A DNA stretch of 17,002 nt from STD2-102 sp964414205 (GCA_964414205.1 CAYPVP010000028.1:1-17002), one strand, 5' to 3'; shown: positions 1-7,385, numbered from the stretch's first letter. Made by a program: numbers and translations. The notes: generated by a model from the sequence alone, not told the origin.

Positions 1-36
1 CTTTTCATTGTTGTATTGGTTCCTATCAAATCATAA
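1..36 (+). CDS. Possible 3' end of an unidentified upstream gene (partial)
   Basis: Frame 1 from the window edge reads a short hydrophobic tail (LFIVVLVPIKS) ending in TAA at 34-36. It is too short to identify. The same frame continues after the stop as a second hydrophobic stretch, so this could equally be one membrane-protein gene broken by a nonsense change. Upstream sequence is needed to choose. Confidence 0.25.
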   Translation, partial: LFIVVLVPIKS

Positions 37-42
37 GGTCTC

Positions 43-114
43 ATGGTAATTTTATTACTTATCGGTGGAATTGCAGGTTTTATGGTAAGCATTGACATTA
101 TTTTTGCAATTTAA
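43..114 (+). CDS. Possible tiny hydrophobic protein or remnant C-terminus of a membrane protein
   Basis: An ATG at 43 opens a 23-residue frame (MVILLLIGGIAGFMVSIDII then FAI) made almost entirely of hydrophobic residues, enough for one membrane-spanning helix. AAGG at 35-38 lies four bases before the ATG, a short spacing for a ribosome site. The stop at 112-114 is directly followed by the terminator hairpin at 133-171, the usual position for a gene end, which favours this frame being the true end of the plus-strand unit. It is in the same frame as the tail ending at 36, so one interrupted gene is the main alternative. No function can be assigned. Confidence 0.3.
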   Translation: MVILLLIGGIAGFMVSIDIIFAI

Positions 115-127
115 TACAAAATAATAA

Positions 128-176
128 AAAAAAGAGCATAAATTTGACTGAACTTGTCTAATTTATGCTCTTTTTA
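128..176. terminator. Bidirectional intrinsic terminator between the plus-strand unit and tRNA-Ser
   Basis: A 12-bp perfect stem (AGAGCATAAATT at 133-144 with AATTTATGCTCT at 160-171) is flanked by an A-run on the left and a T-run on the right. It can therefore stop transcripts from both directions: the plus-strand unit to the left and the minus-strand tRNA to the right. The loop can add a 3-bp GAC/GTC pairing. Confidence 0.85.
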
Positions 177-179
177 CTC

Positions 180-270
180 TGGCGGAGAAAGAGGGATTTG
201 AACCCTCGCTACGATTCCTCGTACTACTCCCTTAGCAGGGGAGCCCCTTCGGCCTCTTGGGTATTTCTCC
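180..270 (-). tRNA. tRNA-Ser (anticodon GCT)
   Basis: Read on the minus strand, the 91-nt sequence has a 7-bp acceptor stem (GGAGAAA with TTTCTCC), G discriminator and an encoded CCA end. The anticodon loop sits in the stem CTCCC/GGGAG with anticodon GCT, which reads AGC and AGU serine codons. The T-arm carries GGTTCAAATCC. The long variable arm is the class II feature expected of serine tRNAs. It is transcribed alone from its own promoter (299-327) and ends at the hairpin at 133-171. Confidence 0.97.
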
Positions 271-298
271 ATGCCGATTTGCTTTTAATTACTGAATT

Positions 299-327
299 AT
301 GATAGCATAGCAAAAGGTTTTAGTCAA
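299..327 (-). promoter_or_regulatory. Promoter of tRNA-Ser
   Basis: On the minus strand TTGACT (322-327) and TATCAT (299-304) are separated by exactly 17 bases. A TG one base before the -10 makes an extended -10 (TGCTATCAT). The start would fall near 292, about 20 bases before the mature tRNA 5' end. Confidence 0.8.
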
Positions 328-530
328 TAAATTTTTGACATTTGATTGGGTTTTATTCATTCAAATTATATTGGATTTTGGTATTCATCATTTTCTGTTT
401 TCCATTATTCATTTTCCGTTTGACAAAAATGCAAAGGCTTGTTTTGTTGCTTTCCACATTCCATGAAATATCTAACCTAGAAATGATTAAGCAGATAAAA
501 TAATTTTCTTTTTCAGTGCTTTTGGTATCT

Positions 531-873
531 TTGAAAAAGCAAATAAATCTTTCTATTTCTGATTTTCATTCCTGTAAAATAATTGACATGCAATATAGAT
601 AATAAGCATTTGCAACAAAAATCTAGTCAGCCTTGTTGGCTCTTTGAAAAAGCGAGTTGATATTCTTTTATTTGTCATTTCATTTTTTAAACACGATTGA
701 CATGTAATATGGGTAATAAGTATTTGAAACAAAGTCCTTGTAAACATTGTTTGAGACTTTGAAAAAGCAAGTTGAAATTCTTTTATTTTTGATTTCATAT
801 TATAAACAAGATTAATATGTTATATAGATAATATGCATTTGAAACAAAGCCATTGTAGGCATTGTTTATGATT
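531..873. repeat. Degenerate tandem repeat, three units of about 114 bp
   Basis: The motif TTGAAAAAGC recurs at 531, 644 and 759 (steps of 113 and 115), with a decayed version near 873. Within each unit the same order of landmarks is seen: ATTGACATG or a variant, then ATA(T/G)(A/G)G(A/G)TAAT, GCATTTG(A/C)AACAAA, and a CCTTG or CATTG segment. Units differ at many positions, so the array is old. No terminal inverted repeats or coding frame were seen. Confidence 0.75.
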
Positions 874-907
874 TAAAAAACGAATTTACTGCTCAGCATT
901 CAAATAG

Positions 908-936
908 AAAAGCAATGATGATATTTCATTGCTTTT
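908..936. terminator. Possible intrinsic terminator hairpin
   Basis: AAAAGCAATGA (908-918) pairs perfectly with TCATTGCTTTT (926-936) around a 7-base loop. On the plus strand it is followed after GTGG by a T-run. On the minus strand the stem itself ends in TTTT. It is the first terminator-like hairpin downstream of the folT array on the minus strand, so it may end that transcript. No plus-strand gene lies nearby. Confidence 0.5.
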
Positions 937-1138
937 GTGGTTTTTGCATAATCGACACTTTATCTTGTAGTTTCGGTATTTAAAGTTGCGATTTGGTGGT
1001 TTTTCTGCTTTCTATTGTTTGTGTTTTTTTGTTTTATATTTTGCGAGGTATTGTTTTTTGTGTGGAGTGTTGCTTTGCTGTGTTTACTCAAAGTCGTGTG
1101 TGTTCATCACAAATTCAAAGACCAAAAATCTTGTAATT

Positions 1139-1610
1139 GACAATGTGGACAGTGAGAGGCATGGTTAGACTTCTACAACAAATTTGCTGTGATATTGAAA
1201 ACCAAATTACTTTTGTTGATTCTGACAATGTGNNNNNNNNNNNNNNNNNNNNNNNNNNNNNNNNNNNNNNNNNNNNNNNNNNNNNNNNNNNNNNNNNNNN
1301 NNNNNNNNNNNNNNNNNNNNNNNNNNNNNNNNAACATTTGCAATCAACAGTTAGACTTCTACGACAAAATTGCTGTGATATTGAAAACCAAATTACTTTT
1401 GTTGATTCTGACAATGTGAACATTTGCAATCAACAGTTAGACTTCTACGACAAAATTGCTGTGATATTGAAAAAACAAATTGCTTTTGTAGAGTTTGGCA
1501 ATGTGGACCTTTGCAATCAATAGTTAGACTTCTACAACAATATTGCTGTGGTGTTGAAAACCAAATTACTTTTTGTTGATTTTGACTATTTGTGCATTTG
1601 CAATCAATGG
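1139..1610. repeat. 86-87 bp tandem array, homologous to the 3' coding end of folT
   Basis: GTTAGACTTCTAC recurs at 1164, 1350, 1436 and 1523, with a decayed copy near 1610: spacings of 86, 87 and 87 after the gap. The units flanking the N-run match each other almost perfectly, so the 100-N gap hides an unknown number of units. Read on the minus strand, the unit aligns with the last 30 or so codons of folT: shared blocks include TTGATTGCAAATG, AATCAACAAAA and GTAATTTGG, the last spanning the folT stop codon. The array thus looks like a diverged amplification of the gene's own tail. Confidence 0.88.
1233..1332. other. Assembly gap (100 N)
   Basis: Exactly 100 N, the usual placeholder for a gap of unknown size, inside the 86-87 bp tandem array. 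The distance 1164 to 1350 (186) is not a multiple of the period, consistent with an arbitrary gap length. Confidence 0.95.
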
Positions 1611-2393
1611 TTTGATTTCTTCGTTGATTGGAATTTGCTTTGGCTTTGAAACAAATTGGCAATCTTTTTTGAAAACCAATCTTTTTAATGGATAATACAA
1701 CAAAAACAAGACAGCCGAGTTTATACCCAAGATTGGACCTTGTGAAATAAGTCTTCCCAAAGCAAAAACTTCATAGGCTTTTCGTCCTTTGATAAAAGCA
1801 TAATAAATTCCAGCCGTGTTGATGCCCATTGTGCAAATTCCGAACACGCAAACCAAAGACAGTGCCAATTTGAACATTGGATTTGCTTTGATAAATTTGA
1901 AAATTATTCCTGGAATCAAACCAATCAAAGTACTGCCAAGCAATATGAGTGGAATTACAGCACCATCACCATTTGCAAGCCCGATTAGGTCACCAAGCAA
2001 CCCAACAAGCAACCCTGCAAAAGGTCCAAGAAACATGCCAGCGACAAAACAAGGAATGTAGGTGAATGAAACTTTGATTGTTCCAATGCTGAGCGAAACA
2101 CTAAATAGATTTAGCACTGCGTTTATCGCCACCAAAATTGCAACATAGGTCACATACTTTGTTGTCAAAATGGCTTTTTTCTTGTTCTTTTGTGTCATCT
2201 TTGGCAAACATTTTTGCTTTGTCAATGGTGGTGCAACAGAATCTGAAAATAGGACATTTGTCGATTGGGTTGTTTCATCTGTCTGAATTGAAAAATCAGA
2301 ATTTGTTTCGTCATTCATCAATGAAGATGAGTTTGCCGTTGAAGTTTCCGTCCAACATTGATTGAACGTTTTTGCATCAATCTTTTTTTCCAT
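1566..2393 (-). CDS. folT: ECF transporter substrate-binding (S) subunit, folate type
   Basis: The 275-residue protein has a membrane domain from about residue 78 to 245 with hydrophobic segments separated by short loops. The stretch near 108-138 (VSFTYIPCFVAGMFLGPFAG, then GLLGDLIG) is the hallmark of the folate/pantothenate-like S subunits. AILVA at 85-89 fits the AxxxA helix that docks on EcfT. The S subunit binds the vitamin and works with the shared EcfA-A'-T module, which is not in this window. Assignment to folate rests mainly on the THF riboswitch directly upstream. The start is fixed by AAGGAGG eight bases before the ATG. Oddities: a polar Ser/Thr/Asn-rich N-terminal extension of about 65 residues, making it about 100 residues longer than typical FolT, and a C-terminus (about 245-275) that is homologous to the tandem array behind it. 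Confidence 0.85.
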   Translation of the reverse strand: MEKKIDAKTFNQCWTETSTANSSSLMNDETNSDFSIQTDETTQSTNVLFSDSVAPPLTKQKCLPKMTQKNKKKAILTTKYVTYVAILVAINAVLNLFSVSLSIGTIKVSFTYIPCFVAGMFLGPFAGLLVGLLGDLIGLANGDGAVIPLILLGSTLIGLIPGIIFKFIKANPMFKLALSLVCVFGICTMGINTAGIYYAFIKGRKAYEVFALGRLISQGPILGINSAVLFLLYYPLKRLVFKKDCQFVSKPKQIPINEEIKPLIANAQIVKINKK

Positions 2394-2420
2394 AAAAAAA
2401 GCCTCCTTTTTAGGAGAGCT
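2394..2420 (-). promoter_or_regulatory. Riboswitch expression platform: hairpin overlapping the folT ribosome site
   Basis: On the minus strand AGC(T)CTCC pairs with GGAGGCT around a TAAAAA loop (2400-2420), followed by seven T (2400-2394) running straight into the ATG at 2393. The 3' arm contains the ribosome site AAGGAGG. The same hairpin could act as an intrinsic terminator or hide the ribosome site. A second small stem upstream (GTGTC-AAGT-GACAC, about 2427-2442) can compete with extended pairing to the 5' end of the aptamer. Confidence 0.75.
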
Positions 2421-2443
2421 CCATTTCTTGTGTCACTTGACAC

Positions 2444-2554
2444 CAGCAACGGATGCGACATATCACCGTAGGCTTTCGCCATTTCGTCGTTGGACAACAT
2501 CCCGTTCCACCGCACTATAACCATTCTGGTCACGCAATACAATCTACTCTGCTG
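2444..2554 (-). promoter_or_regulatory. THF (tetrahydrofolate) riboswitch aptamer
   Basis: The minus-strand sequence contains the conserved blocks of the THF riboswitch in order: AGAGTAG, a GCGT/GTGCGGTGG junction, CGGGATGTTGTCC with ACGACGAA, GGCGAAAGCC, CTACGGTGAT, and GCATCCG near the 3' end. The closing stem is CAGCA (2550-2554) with TGCTG (2444-2448). The class is known to sense reduced folates and to sit upstream of folate transport and synthesis genes, matching the ECF subunit that follows. I matched it to the remembered consensus without a covariance model. Confidence 0.93.
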
Positions 2555-2559
2555 ACACA

Positions 2560-2588
2560 AAAATAGCACCATTTGACAAAATAGGCAA
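2560..2588 (-). promoter_or_regulatory. Promoter of the riboswitch-folT transcript
   Basis: Minus-strand TTGCCT (2583-2588) and TATTTT (2560-2565) are 17 bases apart, with an extended -10 TG (TGCTATTTT). The predicted start falls right at the 5' strand of the aptamer closing stem. Confidence 0.65.
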
Positions 2589-2706
2589 CTGTTTTGCAAC
2601 AAATTGGATAGCAATCAGAACAATTCAAATATAATAATCTCATTTATTGTTAAAATGGACTTTTATATTTTGATATATTGAATAGCGCACAGAATAATTG
2701 CAATAT

Positions 2707-2742
2707 AAAAAAACACAAATGCAAATTTACACTTGTGTTTTA
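2707..2742 (-). terminator. Terminator of the asnS-asnA-aspS operon
   Basis: On the minus strand AAAACACAAGTG (2741-2730) pairs with CATTTGTGTTTT (2721-2710) with one G-T pair, loop TAAATTTG, and a T-run follows. It lies about 25 bases after the aspS stop codon. Confidence 0.9.
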
Positions 2743-2766
2743 TTTTAAATTAAATTGTTGTTTATA

Positions 2767-4545
2767 TTATTCAGCATCTTCTTCGACTGATTTTTCTTTG
2801 AAGTCTTTTGGCAAGTCAATTTTGATGTGGACATCACGGAGTTGAACATCAGTGACTTCGCTTGGTGCTTGCATCAAAAGGTCGAGTGCGTTTCTGTTCA
2901 TAGGGAATGCAATGATTTCTCTGATTGATGGTTCGTTGAGCAACAACATGACCATTCTGTCAACACCTGGGGCGATTCCTGCGTGAGGAGGTGCGCCAAA
3001 TTTGAAAGCCGAGAACAGCGCATTGAATTTCTTTTCGATTGTTTCAATGCCATAACCTGCGATTTCAAAAGCCTTTATCATCAGTTCAGGGTCATGATTT
3101 CTGACTGCACCTGATGACAATTCAATTCCGTTGACAACGATGTCATATTGATATGCCAAGATATCGAGTGGATTTTTGTTGAGCAGTGCATCCATTCCAC
3201 CTTGTGGCATGCTGAATGGATTGTGAGAAAATTCAATTTCGCCTGTTTCTTCGTTTTCTTCAAACATAGGGAAGTCAACAATCCAACAGAATTTATAGAC
3301 ATTTTTTTCTAGCAAATCAAGGCTTGTTCCAAGTTCTTTTCTGACAATGCCTGCAATTTTTTCTACTTGTTTTTTGTCTTCTGCAACCAACACGACAGCA
3401 CTTCCTGATGTCAAACCAAATTGGCTGACAACTTCATCATGTTTTGGTGTTGCAAATTTTGAGAAACCACCAACAAAGGCATTTGTTTCATCAACTCTGA
3501 ACCAATACAAGTTGTTTGCTCCGTTTTCTTTTGCAAAAGCAGTGAGCGAATCAAAATATTTTCTTGCTTTGTCGCATTTTTTGATGACAATCGCTTTTAC
3601 AACCTTGCCTTCAAAGAATGGTGCAGAATCTCCCAAAAGTTCAGTTGCATCTTCAATGATGAGTGGGTTTCTAAGGTCAGGTTTGTCACTGCCATATTTG
3701 CTCATTGCTTCACGATATGGAATGCGAACGAACTCTCCACTTGGAATTTTCCAATCGCTAAATTCACGGAAAACAGCAGGCAAAACTTCTTCCATTTCGT
3801 GGAAAACTTCATCTTGTGTTGCAAAAGCCATTTCAAGGTCAAGTTGATAGAATTCACCAGGTGAACGGTCGGCTCTTGCATCTTCATCACGGAAGCATGG
3901 TGCAATTTGGAAATAGCGGTCAAAACCAGATGTCATCAAAAGTTGTTTGTATTGTTGAGGTGCTTGTGGCAATGCATAGAACTTGCCAGGGTGAAGTCTT
4001 GATGGAACAATGAAATCTCTTGCTCCCTCAGGAGAAGATGAAGTCAAAATTGGAGTTTGAATTTCCAAAAAGCCTCTTGCAATCATTTTTTCACGCAAAG
4101 AATGAATGATTTGCGCACGCAAAACAATTTTGTTTTTGACATCAGGGTTTCTCAAATCGAGAAAGCGATATTTCAAACGAGTGTCTTCACGAGAAGTTGT
4201 GCTTTGAGCAATTTCAAAAGGAAGTTGTTCAAAACATTTTCCCAAAACTTCCACTTTGGTTGGCTCAATTTCAATCAAACCTGTTTTCATTTCAGGGTTT
4301 GGGCTTGAACGCAAAATAACTTTTCCTTCAACTGAAATTGTGCTTTCACGAGGAATGTTTCTGATTTGTTCTTTTTGTTCTTCACTTGAAACGACGGCTT
4401 GTGTCATTCCATAAAAGTCGCGCACGACAAAAAATACAACTGCTCCGAGGTCACGGATGCTGTGAAGCCAACCAGCGATTTTGACATTTTCGCCAACATT
4501 TGATTGGTTGAGTTGATTGCAGTTGTGAGTTCTAAAAAATCCCAT
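2767..4545 (-). CDS. aspS: Aspartyl-tRNA synthetase
   Basis: Attaches aspartate to tRNA-Asp in the cytoplasm. The 592-residue length is normal for bacterial AspRS, which carries an insert between class II motifs 2 and 3. An N-terminal anticodon-binding OB-fold (GWLHSIRDLG at 25-34) is followed by motif 2 around 218-239 (FRDEDARADRSPGEFYQLDL), the bacterial insertion domain, and motif 3 near the C-terminus (PPHAGIAPGVDR). Leu33 in RDLG matches tRNA-Asp-specific enzymes; non-discriminating bacterial AspRS are reported to carry His here. That fits the AsnRS encoded in the same operon. The ribosome site AAAGGTG overlaps the asnA stop codon nine bases upstream, so translation is probably coupled. 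Last gene of the operon; the C-terminus is acidic. Confidence 0.97.
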   Translation of the reverse strand: MGFFRTHNCNQLNQSNVGENVKIAGWLHSIRDLGAVVFFVVRDFYGMTQAVVSSEEQKEQIRNIPRESTISVEGKVILRSSPNPEMKTGLIEIEPTKVEVLGKCFEQLPFEIAQSTTSREDTRLKYRFLDLRNPDVKNKIVLRAQIIHSLREKMIARGFLEIQTPILTSSSPEGARDFIVPSRLHPGKFYALPQAPQQYKQLLMTSGFDRYFQIAPCFRDEDARADRSPGEFYQLDLEMAFATQDEVFHEMEEVLPAVFREFSDWKIPSGEFVRIPYREAMSKYGSDKPDLRNPLIIEDATELLGDSAPFFEGKVVKAIVIKKCDKARKYFDSLTAFAKENGANNLYWFRVDETNAFVGGFSKFATPKHDEVVSQFGLTSGSAVVLVAEDKKQVEKIAGIVRKELGTSLDLLEKNVYKFCWIVDFPMFEENEETGEIEFSHNPFSMPQGGMDALLNKNPLDILAYQYDIVVNGIELSSGAVRNHDPELMIKAFEIAGYGIETIEKKFNALFSAFKFGAPPHAGIAPGVDRMVMLLLNEPSIREIIAFPMNRNALDLLMQAPSEVTDVQLRDVHIKIDLPKDFKEKSVEEDAE

Positions 4546-4554
4546 ATTACACCT

Positions 4555-5565
4555 TTACAAAAGATTTATTCCATTTTTTTTGCATTTTACTCTCATTTCT
4601 TCTGGCCACATTGAAACTTGAACTTCTCCAATGTGTGCTTTTTGCAACAAGAACATGCAAAGTCTTGATTGTCCAATTCCACCACCAATTGTGAGTGGCA
4701 ATTCGTTGTTTACAATTTGCTTGTGATAGGAATTTGACATTCTGTCTTCGGCATCAGCAATTTGAAGTTGATTTTTGAGTGCATCTGCATCAACACGAAT
4801 TCCCATTGAAGAAATTTCTAGGCTTTCTCCCAACACAGGGTTCCAAAAAAGCAAATCTCCGTTCAAATTCCAATCATCATAGTCAGGCGCTCTGCCATCA
4901 TGTTTTTCACCAGAATTCAAGATGTTTCCAATTCCCATCAAAAAGACTGTGCCGTGCTTTTTGGTGATTTTGTTTTCTCTCTCTTTTGAAGAAAGATTTG
5001 GATAGAGGTCTTCAAGTTCTTGTGCAGTGATGAAAAAAACGTTTTTTCTGAGTTTCAAAGTGACTTTTGGAAAATTATATTTTGTTTCATCAAGTGCTTC
5101 CACAATTGCAGAAACAATTCTTGAAACAGTGTTTTTCAAAAATTCGACATTGCGTTGCTCGGCTGAAATCACCATTTCCCAATCCCATTGGTCAACATAG
5201 ATTGAGTGAATGTTGTCGCATGAATCATCACGGCGAATTGCGTTCATGTCGGTGTAGAGTCCTTCTCCAACAGCAAAGCCATAGTCATGAAGTGCCATTC
5301 TCTTCCATTTTGCAAGAGAGTGAACAATTTCGGCTTCAATTCCGTCTTGTTCTTTGATGTCAAAACGAACTGCCCTTTCGGTTCCGTTCAAGTCATCGTT
5401 TATCCCTGTTCTGCTTTTGACAAAAAGTGGAGCAGAAACTCTTTCCAAACCAAATTCTCTGATGAAATTGCGTTGGAAAGTGTCTTTGACAAACTTGATT
5501 GCTCGTTCAGTTTCACGAACATTCATTGGAGATGAATAGCCACTAGGCAAATTTAATTTATACAT
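4555..5565 (-). CDS. asnA: Aspartate-ammonia ligase (asparagine synthetase A)
   Basis: Makes asparagine from aspartate, ammonia and ATP. The fold is related to class II aminoacyl-tRNA synthetases of the Asp/Asn type. At 336 residues it is close to the usual 330. Diagnostic stretches are SAPLFV near 44, VDQWDWE at 124-130, and the motif-3-like GGGIGQSRLCMFLL at 294-307, where the arginine binds ATP. GGAG upstream of the ATG supports the start. It begins 12 bases after the asnS stop and ends nine bases before aspS. Lying between AsnRS and AspRS, it places asparagine supply and use in one transcript. AsnA uses free ammonia, unlike glutamine-dependent AsnB. Confidence 0.97.
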   Translation of the reverse strand: MYKLNLPSGYSSPMNVRETERAIKFVKDTFQRNFIREFGLERVSAPLFVKSRTGINDDLNGTERAVRFDIKEQDGIEAEIVHSLAKWKRMALHDYGFAVGEGLYTDMNAIRRDDSCDNIHSIYVDQWDWEMVISAEQRNVEFLKNTVSRIVSAIVEALDETKYNFPKVTLKLRKNVFFITAQELEDLYPNLSSKERENKITKKHGTVFLMGIGNILNSGEKHDGRAPDYDDWNLNGDLLFWNPVLGESLEISSMGIRVDADALKNQLQIADAEDRMSNSYHKQIVNNELPLTIGGGIGQSRLCMFLLQKAHIGEVQVSMWPEEMRVKCKKNGINLL

Positions 5566-5577
5566 ACAAATTCTCCA

Positions 5578-6972
5578 TTATTCCATCAAATCGCCTGTTG
5601 TTCTAGCATAGAGAACAACGTCACGAATGTTTTGAATGCCTGATGCGTACATCAAAATTCTTTCAAAACCAAGTCCGAAACCACTGTGTGGCACTGAACC
5701 AAATTTTCTGAGTTCCAAATAGCCTTTGTAGTCTTCAAGGTTCATATTTCTTTCTTTCATTGCTGAAAGCAATTTTTCATAGTCGGCTTCTCTTTCACTG
5801 CAACCAATGATTTCTCCAACACCAGGAACAAGCAAGTCGGTTGCTGCAACGGTGATTCCGTCATCATTTTGTTTCATGTAGAAAGACTTGATTTTCTTTG
5901 GATAGTTGATGACAAAAACAGGTTTGTTGAAGACTTTTTCAGTGATGTATCTTTCATGTTCTGTTTGAAGGTCAAGTCCCCATTCAACATCATATTTGAA
6001 TTTGACATCAGATTTTTTCAAAATTTCAATCGCTTCGGAATAGTCCAAAACTTTGAATTCTGACGAAACGACATTTTCAAGTTTTTGGCGAAGTCCGTCT
6101 TCAAATGCTCTTTCAAAGAATGTGATTTCATCACTGCAATTTTCAAGGGTGTATTTGATGACATATTTTATCATGGCTTCGGCAATGTTGATGATGTCAG
6201 GAAGTTTTGCAAATGCAACTTCTGGCTCAACTTGCCAAAATTCTGCTGCGTGTCTTGGTGTGTATGACTTTTCAGCACGGAAAGTTGGCCCAAAAGTGTA
6301 GATTTTCCCCATTGCAAGGGCTGCAACTTCACCTTCAAGTTGTCCTGAAACAGTCAAACCTGCTTTTCTACCAAAAAAGTCTTTTGCAACAAATTCTTCT
6401 TCATCTTTTGCTGTCAAGGCTTCTTTGTAGTCCATGGTTGTGACTTTGAAAATTTCTCCTGCACCTTCACAGTCGCTTCCAGTGATGAGTGGAGTGTTGA
6501 CATAGATAAAATTGTTTTCTTGAAAGAATTGGTGAATTGCAAATGCCATTTTAGAGCGCAATCTCAACAGTGCATTGAAAGTGTTTGTTCTGACTCGAAG
6601 ATGTGGAATTGTTCTCAAAAATTCAAGTGTGTGGCGTTTCTTTTGAAGTGGATAGTCACTTGGACATTCACCCAAAACCACCATTTCAGTTGCATTGATT
6701 TCAAACGAACCTGCTTTTGCAAGCGATTCAACCAAAATTCCATCAACTTCAACAGAAGTTCCAAGTGGCATCACTGCATCAATGTTTGCCTGTTCAAAAT
6801 TGTTTTTGTCAATGACGATTTGCATGTGATTGAGCGTTGTTCCGTCATTGATGGCAAGAAAAGCCATATTTTTTGAATCACGGCTGGTGCGAACCCAACC
6901 TGCAACTTTGACTTGTTTTCCAACATAGTCATTTCCATTTGCAAACAAATCGATGATGTCAATGTTTTTCAT
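5578..6972 (-). CDS. asnS: Asparaginyl-tRNA synthetase
   Basis: Charges tRNA-Asn with asparagine directly. From the ATG at 6972 the protein has 464 residues, the expected size. The N-terminal OB-fold carries GWVRTSRDSKNMAFLAINDG. Motif 2 is seen as FRAEKSYTPRHAAEFWQVEP and motif 3 as GFGLGFERILMYASGIQN; GxGxER and the AEFWQVEPE stretch are typical of AsnRS. A TTG at 6996 would add eight residues, but AAGGAAGAG (6976-6984) sits properly before the ATG at 6972 and would lie inside the longer version, so I prefer the ATG. It is the first gene of the asnS-asnA-aspS operon. Direct charging implies the organism does not depend on the amidotransferase route for Asn-tRNA. Confidence 0.97.
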   Translation of the reverse strand: MKNIDIIDLFANGNDYVGKQVKVAGWVRTSRDSKNMAFLAINDGTTLNHMQIVIDKNNFEQANIDAVMPLGTSVEVDGILVESLAKAGSFEINATEMVVLGECPSDYPLQKKRHTLEFLRTIPHLRVRTNTFNALLRLRSKMAFAIHQFFQENNFIYVNTPLITGSDCEGAGEIFKVTTMDYKEALTAKDEEEFVAKDFFGRKAGLTVSGQLEGEVAALAMGKIYTFGPTFRAEKSYTPRHAAEFWQVEPEVAFAKLPDIINIAEAMIKYVIKYTLENCSDEITFFERAFEDGLRQKLENVVSSEFKVLDYSEAIEILKKSDVKFKYDVEWGLDLQTEHERYITEKVFNKPVFVINYPKKIKSFYMKQNDDGITVAATDLLVPGVGEIIGCSEREADYEKLLSAMKERNMNLEDYKGYLELRKFGSVPHSGFGLGFERILMYASGIQNIRDVVLYARTTGDLME

Positions 6973-7039
6973 TTTCTCTTCCTTTATATTTGCCAAAAAA
7001 AATATAATTCTTGGGCATAGTAGTTTCTATTATCTATAT

Positions 7040-7068
7040 ATAATATAATATTAAACCTTGCTTGTAAA
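7040..7068 (-). promoter_or_regulatory. Promoter of the asnS-asnA-aspS operon
   Basis: Minus-strand TTTACA (7063-7068) and TATTAT (7040-7045) are 17 bases apart in an AT-rich block. The leader to the ATG at 6972 would be only about 60 nt, too short for a T-box. It contains a weak hairpin with TGCC/GGCA ends before the ribosome site. Confidence 0.65.
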
Positions 7069-7385
7069 GAAATTTTTGACTCATGTGCTTTAAAACAAAG
7101 GTTAAATCACTTTCAAGTCGTTTCAAATTTCTTTTTGTTGTCAAAGTTTGAGATTATTGTTGTTTTTGAGATTAGATTTCAAATTGTAATTTTGATTTCC
7201 AATTTTGTTTTAAAAATAATTTGAGATTTTGCAATTTTTTGCTGAATCAACACTTTGCATCATTATGTCAACTCTTATCCAAACAAGTTTTGAATGTTGC
7301 GTTTTGTGATATGGTTCAAATTTGAGATTGATGTTGCGTTGTAGTTTTGTTTTCAAAATGCTGTTGGTTCATTTTTTTCGTTGCG
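7069..7385. other. Intergenic region without recognisable gene
   Basis: About 320 bases of T/G-rich sequence (plus strand) between the asnS promoter and the 14-bp repeat array. GAGATT and TTGCG words recur irregularly. I see no reading frame with a ribosome site, no strong hairpin and no RNA gene. Confidence 0.5.

Larger units (their letters stand above)
271..1565. other. Long protein-free region with two tandem-repeat arrays
   Basis: Apart from the tRNA promoter, the two repeat arrays (531-873 and 1139-1610) and a hairpin at 908-936, I see no gene here. Open frames at 553-798 (minus) and 986-1168 (plus) have no ribosome site or recognisable protein. The first simply reads through two copies of the 114-bp repeat. 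The stretches 328-530 and 937-1138 are plain T-rich sequence. Confidence 0.6.

Noticed and set aside
553..798. 81-residue minus-strand frame with internal repetition
   Set aside because: It simply reads through two units of the 114-bp tandem repeat; it has no ribosome site and no protein-like conservation between units.
986..1168. 60-residue plus-strand frame rich in Phe, Cys and Leu
   Set aside because: T-rich sequence gives such frames by chance; there is no ribosome site, and its end runs into the repeat array.
531..1610. CRISPR array
   Set aside because: Repeats are 86-115 bp, directly adjacent and without unique spacers; no cas genes are present.
1115..1662. Cys-containing repeat protein encoded by the 87-bp array
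   Set aside because: One unit is 86 bp and breaks the frame; the frames cross an N-run, and the homology to the folT end explains the sequence.
2318..2614. 98-residue minus-strand frame
   Set aside because: It covers the THF riboswitch, promoter and start of folT in another frame; the RNA element accounts for the sequence.
3347..3847. 166-residue plus-strand frame
   Set aside because: Antisense shadow of aspS, whose class II motifs are unmistakable on the minus strand.
6973..6996. TTG start of asnS
   Set aside because: The ribosome site AAGGAAGAG lies inside this extension and correctly precedes the ATG at 6972.
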